From: Cyanobacteria bacterium UBA11370
GTDB lineage: Bacteria; Cyanobacteriota; Cyanobacteriia; Cyanobacteriales; Coleofasciculaceae
NCBI GenBank assembly: GCA_003486645.1
Contig: DNGI01000083.1
Coordinates: 2,021-11,093, forward strand
DNA: 9,073 nt
Reading direction: 5' to 3'
The notes under the pieces are model-generated. The model had not been told where the DNA came from. It ran no database searches and saw only the letters and a program-made list of their open reading frames with translations. Made by a program: the position numbers and the translations under genes. The stretch's first letter is position 1, and the number at the start of each line of letters is the position of its first letter. This document shows positions 6,832 to 9,073 of this stretch, in pieces.

Positions 6832-7782
6832 GTGAAAGTATTACTGGTAATACTACTGGTGTTGGTCGGGCTGTTATTAGTGCTAGAAGTGGGATTACGC
6901 TTGCTCTTCGGTTTTGGTAATCCCCTGATTTATAGTGCAGATGAGAAAATTGGTTACTTATTAGCCCCCAACCAACGCACAACTCGGATGGGCAATCGCA
7001 TTGTGATTAACGAGTATTCAATGCGGAGTGAGCCAGTTACCCCAGAGCGACCCTCATCAACCCTGCGGGTACTCTTATTAGGAGATTCTATCGTTAATGG
7101 TGGCTGGTGGACAGACCAAGACCAAACCATTTCGGCTCAACTCGAAACCCTGTTGCAGAAACAGTCTAGTAAACTACAAAAAACCTTTGAGCAAGTTCAA
7201 GTCCTCAATGCTTCAGCGAATTCTTGGGCACCACGGAATCAATTGGCTTATCTGCAACGGTTTGGTACATTTAATGCTCAAGCGGTGATATTAGTCATCA
7301 ATACCGATGATTTGTTTGGTACAGCACCCACATCTGTGCCTGTAGGACGCGATCGCTTCTATCCCAGTCAAAAACCTCCTTTAGCTATTATCGAGGCGAT
7401 TAGCCGCTTTTTACCCTATAAGTCTCCGCCAGAAATGGCAGCCGTTCGTGCAGAAGGAGGCGATCGCGTTGGCTTTAACTTAGAGGCAATTCGGCAAATT
7501 CAGACCCTTATCAAAGCTTCTGATGCTAAGTTTTTGCTGCTAATGACACCTCTGCTACGGGAAATAGGAAAACCCGGTTCTCTCGATTACGAACTGAAAG
7601 CCCGCGATCGCTTGACCGAGTTGACCAAAAATCAGGAAATTACCTATATTGATTTTTTGCCTATCTTCAATAGCACGCCAGAACCCGAAACCTTGTACCG
7701 CGACCACATTCACTTAAGTCCCAAAGGCAATCAGAAAGTGAGTGAAGTCATTTGTGAGTGGTTGTTGGTTGTTAGTTATTAG
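6832..7782 (+). CDS. Membrane-anchored SGNH/GDSL-family hydrolase
   Basis: The 316-residue protein starts with GTG, preceded by the strong ribosome site AAGGAGAGG. Residues 3-26 form an uncleaved signal anchor, putting the catalytic part outside the cytoplasm. The SGNH blocks are visible: LLLGDSIVNGG (81-91) with nucleophile Ser86; NASANSW (126-132), likely holding block II or oxyanion residues; VINTDDL (155-161), with Asn157 as probable block III; and DHIHLSPKGN (291-300), with Asp291 and His294 as the catalytic D-x-x-H. Such enzymes act as esterases, lipases or O-acyl transferases, some on cell-wall or exported polysaccharides; the substrate here is unknown. The last residues (WLLVVSY) and the TAG stop are encoded by a GTTGTT repeat, so the original C-terminus was probably altered by repeat insertion or growth. 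Three GCGATCGC sites lie within it. It is convergent with the Gfo/Idh/MocA gene. Confidence 0.88.
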   Translation: MKVLLVILLVLVGLLLVLEVGLRLLFGFGNPLIYSADEKIGYLLAPNQRTTRMGNRIVINEYSMRSEPVTPERPSSTLRVLLLGDSIVNGGWWTDQDQTISAQLETLLQKQSSKLQKTFEQVQVLNASANSWAPRNQLAYLQRFGTFNAQAVILVINTDDLFGTAPTSVPVGRDRFYPSQKPPLAIIEAISRFLPYKSPPEMAAVRAEGGDRVGFNLEAIRQIQTLIKASDAKFLLLMTPLLREIGKPGSLDYELKARDRLTELTKNQEITYIDFLPIFNSTPEPETLYRDHIHLSPKGNQKVSEVICEWLLVVSY

Positions 7783-7828
7783 TGGAAAAGCTCCTCACCA
7801 ATAACTAACAACGAATAACCAACAACTA
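7761..7828. repeat. Inverted repeat of GTTGTT-rich units forming both 3' ends of convergent genes
   Basis: A perfect 13-base inverted repeat, GTTGTTAGTTATT (7768-7780) and AATAACTAACAAC (7800-7812), surrounds a 19-base spacer. Further GTT-type units extend on both sides (GTTGTTGGTT at 7761-7770; AACCAACAAC at 7817-7826). The plus-strand hydrolase gene ends inside it with its TAG at 7780-7782, and the minus-strand oxidoreductase gene ends at its edge with TAG at 7828-7826. The RNA hairpin would be AU-rich and could work as a weak bidirectional terminator or transcript end, but no U-tract is evident. Confidence 0.7.
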
Positions 7829-8911
7829 ATAAGACACAGCCACAACGGGTGCTGCCAGATCCCGATGTTCCCGATCTACTTGTCGCCACACTTGACCATC
7901 GAGAGCCATCTGTTCAATTAAACTGGCTAAACGTAGTGCTTTTAGGGCTTGTTCGCCACCAACAGAGGGTTGATTGCCGCCACGAACACAGTTGACAAAA
8001 TGTTCTAATTCTGCATAGAGTGGCTCAATGTTACTGGTGTAGACCTTCTCAATTAGTCCATCCTGCCGATAAAGTACCTGACCGTAATCTGTCCGGCAAT
8101 TGGCTGTCGTTTGCCGATGAATTAGAATCTCATTCTTGAGAAAATCGGCTTCAGTCAGCGAATTTTGGCAATGAGCAGCAATCCGACGGATTTTGCGGTG
8201 TGTTACCTTACTGGCAGTTAGGGTCGCCACAATGCCATTGGCAAAGCCTAAATTTGCCGTTACGTAATCTAAATACCCAGACTCAGAGACATGACTGCCA
8301 CTGGCGGTTAAGCGGACAACGGGTGCGGCTGCGAGTTCCAATAACAGGTCAATATCGTGAATCATCAGATCTAGCACCACAGAGACATCATTGGCGCGGT
8401 GAGAATAGGGACTCATCCGATGAGCCTCCAGTGCTAGCAATTTCTCAGTTTTCAGGACTTTACTTAGCTCCTGAAACGCGGGATTAAACCGTTCAATGTG
8501 ACCAACTTGCAGAATACATTGGTACTCTGCGGCTGCATTCACCAATGATTCCGCTTCGGTAATACTAGCAGCGATCGGCTTTTCAATTAACACATGAAGC
8601 CCTGCCCGCAGACAAGTCATTCCGACTTCGTAATGCAAGCGAGTGGGTACGGCAATACAGACAGCATCCACATAGGGGAGTAGGTCGTGATAATCTTCAA
8701 AAAAACGGACTCGGTATTTACTTGCCGTGTCCAAACCCCGCTCCACATTGATATCTGACACACCCACCATTTCGATGTCTTTCATGAGACTCAAAACACG
8801 GGCGTGATGCTGTCCCATATTGCCAACGCCAATAACGCCAATCCTGATTGGCTGCGGGAAGCTGCGCTGAACATGGGTATCCAGATGTCTTTGGTACATG
8901 CTATCTTGCAC
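7826..8911 (-). CDS. Gfo/Idh/MocA-family NAD(P)-dependent sugar oxidoreductase
   Basis: An N-terminal Rossmann fold begins IRIGVIGVGNMGQHHARV (22-39) with the dinucleotide-binding GVGNMG (28-33). VCIAVPTRLHY (84-94) and HVLIEKPIA (106-114) follow, the EKP lysine (111) being the family's catalytic or substrate-binding lysine. GHIERFNPAF (137-146) and DLMIHDIDLLL (181-191), with His185, resemble the bacterial UDP-GlcNAc(A) 3-dehydrogenase (WlbA/WbpB-like) branch. A role in nucleotide-sugar or surface-glycan synthesis is plausible, but substrate assignment is inference. At 361 residues the length is typical. I keep the GTG at 8911 because GGAGGAG lies about 10 bases upstream; an ATG at 8899 would remove four residues and leave the site 22 bases away. 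The C-terminal VAVSY and stop abut the inverted repeat shared with the SGNH gene. Confidence 0.93.
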   Translation of the reverse strand: MQDSMYQRHLDTHVQRSFPQPIRIGVIGVGNMGQHHARVLSLMKDIEMVGVSDINVERGLDTASKYRVRFFEDYHDLLPYVDAVCIAVPTRLHYEVGMTCLRAGLHVLIEKPIAASITEAESLVNAAAEYQCILQVGHIERFNPAFQELSKVLKTEKLLALEAHRMSPYSHRANDVSVVLDLMIHDIDLLLELAAAPVVRLTASGSHVSESGYLDYVTANLGFANGIVATLTASKVTHRKIRRIAAHCQNSLTEADFLKNEILIHRQTTANCRTDYGQVLYRQDGLIEKVYTSNIEPLYAELEHFVNCVRGGNQPSVGGEQALKALRLASLIEQMALDGQVWRQVDREHRDLAAPVVAVSY

Positions 8912-8980
8912 TCTTATTATGCTCCTCCACCACGGAAACTAAGTCGATTTGCTTACTCTTAGCCGCCTTAAACCATCCAG

Positions 8981-9008
8981 ATAGTACCACAGCCCCTTTA
9001 ATTGTGAA
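8981..9008 (-). promoter_or_regulatory. Candidate promoter of the Gfo/Idh/MocA gene
   Basis: Read on the minus strand, TTCACA (9008-9003; five of six match TTGACA) is followed after 16 bases by TACTAT (8986-8981; four of six match TATAAT). Transcription would start near 8974, leaving a leader of about 60 bases before the GTG at 8911. This is pattern evidence only. Confidence 0.35.
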
Positions 9009-9053
9009 GAAATCCAAAGTTTTGCCCCAATCCGTCGGATTTTACAGTGACTA

Positions 9054-9073
9054 GTTGTTGGTTGTTGGTTGTT
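9054..9073. repeat. GTTGTTG tandem repeat cut by the window edge
   Basis: The last 20 bases are 7-base units: GTTGTTG repeated twice, then GTTGTT. The preceding context reads TAGTTGTTGGTT, identical to a 12-base stretch of the repeat at 7828-7817 read on the minus strand. It probably continues outside the window and belongs to the same intergenic repeat family. Confidence 0.6.

Noticed and set aside
6708..6920. A plus-strand open frame of 70 residues overlapping the start of the SGNH gene.
   Set aside because: It covers the divergent promoter region and overlaps a well-supported hydrolase start with a strong ribosome site; the product has no recognisable order.
7761..7828. A CRISPR-like or transposon-end interpretation of the GTTGTT repeats.
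   Set aside because: There are no regularly spaced identical repeats with unique spacers, no cas genes, no transposase and no target-site duplication that I can identify.

Overview
The window looks like chromosomal DNA of a cyanobacterium, probably a filamentous one. The palindrome GCGATCGC (HIP1) occurs 11 times in about 9 kb, where roughly 0.1 to 0.2 copies would be expected by chance. Short GTTGTT-rich repeats sit between genes, and the base composition is moderate. I see no phage, transposase, CRISPR or rRNA signature, and nothing that marks the region as an island.

Layout. Positions 1-3158 are mostly minus strand: a full-length CNNM/CorC-type transporter (23-1459), a membrane-anchored protein of unknown function (1557-2294) and a small exported protein (2706-3158). 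A plus-strand tRNA with a CAU anticodon (2580-2652) and its likely promoter lie between the last two. Positions 3264-4691 form a compact plus-strand cluster: pyrE (orotate phosphoribosyltransferase), an unknown gene overlapping its stop by 4 bases, and a second unknown gene overlapping the first by about 100 bases in another frame. Positions 4804-6704 are minus strand: a four-helix membrane protein, a second CNNM-type protein lacking the C-terminal CorC/HlyC domain, and a 46-residue single-helix membrane protein that is easy to miss. Positions 6832-7782 (plus) encode a membrane-anchored SGNH/GDSL hydrolase. Positions 7826-8911 (minus) encode a Gfo/Idh/MocA sugar oxidoreductase. The last two genes converge on an inverted repeat that supplies both stop codons.

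How the genes relate. Most are housekeeping or envelope functions: divalent-cation transport (two CNNM paralogues), pyrimidine synthesis, translation (tRNA), and possibly cell-surface glycan chemistry (SGNH hydrolase and nucleotide-sugar-type dehydrogenase). Only the pyrE cluster looks tightly coupled. I found no convincing new multi-gene system. The least explained pieces are the two overlapping genes after pyrE, the 46-residue membrane protein, and the GTTGTT hairpin repeats that form gene ends.
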